Below, in pieces: positions 6,089 through 6,182 of a DNA stretch of 6,182 bases. A program made the position numbers and the translations under genes. Numbering within the stretch: the first letter of the stretch is position 1; the number at the start of each line of letters is the position of its first letter. Origin of the DNA: Prevotellaceae bacterium (GTDB taxonomy: Bacteria; Bacteroidota; Bacteroidia; Bacteroidales; Bacteroidaceae). Below the pieces are notes generated by a model, which saw nothing but the letters and a program-made list of their open reading frames with translations, made no database searches and was not told the DNA's origin. The stretch lies in assembly GCA_030536165.1 (NCBI GenBank), contig JAUNQM010000155.1, positions 226 to 6,407 on the forward strand, given 5' to 3'.

Positions 6089-6182
6089 ATTAGATTCAAC
6101 CCGAATCGGTCATTAGATTTTTTAGTACGACCCCGATAGGGTCGAAGGGGTGGAGGATATTGCCATCCGCAGGTCTGCGACA
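6089..6182. repeat. REP-like cluster of short inverted repeats, cut by the window end
   Basis: No gene is visible after the terminator. The stretch holds a direct repeat ATTAGATT (6089-6096 and 6112-6119, 23-bp period), a small inverted repeat GATTC/GAATC (6093-6097 and 6103-6107), a 6-bp stem CGACCC/GGGTCG (6128-6133 and 6139-6144, loop of five), GGAT/ATCC (6155-6158 and 6165-6168), and CGCAG-GT-CTGCG (6168-6179). Several adjacent small GC-rich palindromes in a non-coding region are typical of REP-type or similar dispersed elements in Bacteroidetes. The element probably continues beyond 6182. The family is not identified. Confidence 0.55.

Overview
The window looks like ordinary Bacteroidales core-genome sequence, most likely from the Prevotella group. 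Four things point there: moderate G+C, A/T-rich start contexts with no Shine-Dalgarno sequence, one promoter that fits the Bacteroidetes primary-sigma consensus (TTTG, 20 bp, TAnnTTTG), and short intergenic repeats of the kind scattered through these genomes. The genus is an inference from style and protein similarity, not a database match. All six genes lie on the plus strand. I see no tRNA, rRNA, CRISPR array, integrase or transposase.

Layout. (1) Positions 2-655 carry the 3' part of a TonB-family energy transducer whose first residues lie outside the window. (2) A 117-base gap with a tandem 13-bp repeat leads to a short-chain-type polyprenyl diphosphate synthase (773-1747). (3) A 94-base gap holding a GC-rich hairpin and 7-bp tandem repeats precedes a TatD-family metal-dependent hydrolase (1842-2624). 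(4) Four bases later starts a secreted alkaline phosphatase (2629-4284). (5) Sixteen bases after that starts the cysteine desulfurase sufS (4301-5488). (6) After a 113-base gap with a good promoter and a possible operator comes a small glycine-zipper lipoprotein (5602-5997) with its own Rho-independent terminator at 6020-6051. (7) The last 130 bases are non-coding and hold a series of short inverted repeats, probably one end of a REP-like element cut by the window edge.

How the genes work together. The spacing suggests that tatD, the phosphatase and sufS are transcribed together, possibly with the polyprenyl synthase. Their roles do not form one obvious pathway: prenyl diphosphate synthesis, nucleic-acid hydrolysis, periplasmic phosphate release, and sulfur supply for Fe-S clusters. 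The TonB protein powers outer-membrane uptake and the lipoprotein is an envelope component, so each appears to be an independent unit. I did not find convincing evidence of a new biological system. The most useful leads are the two intergenic repeat elements, the shortened loop and isolated position of SufS, and the extra regions in the alkaline phosphatase.
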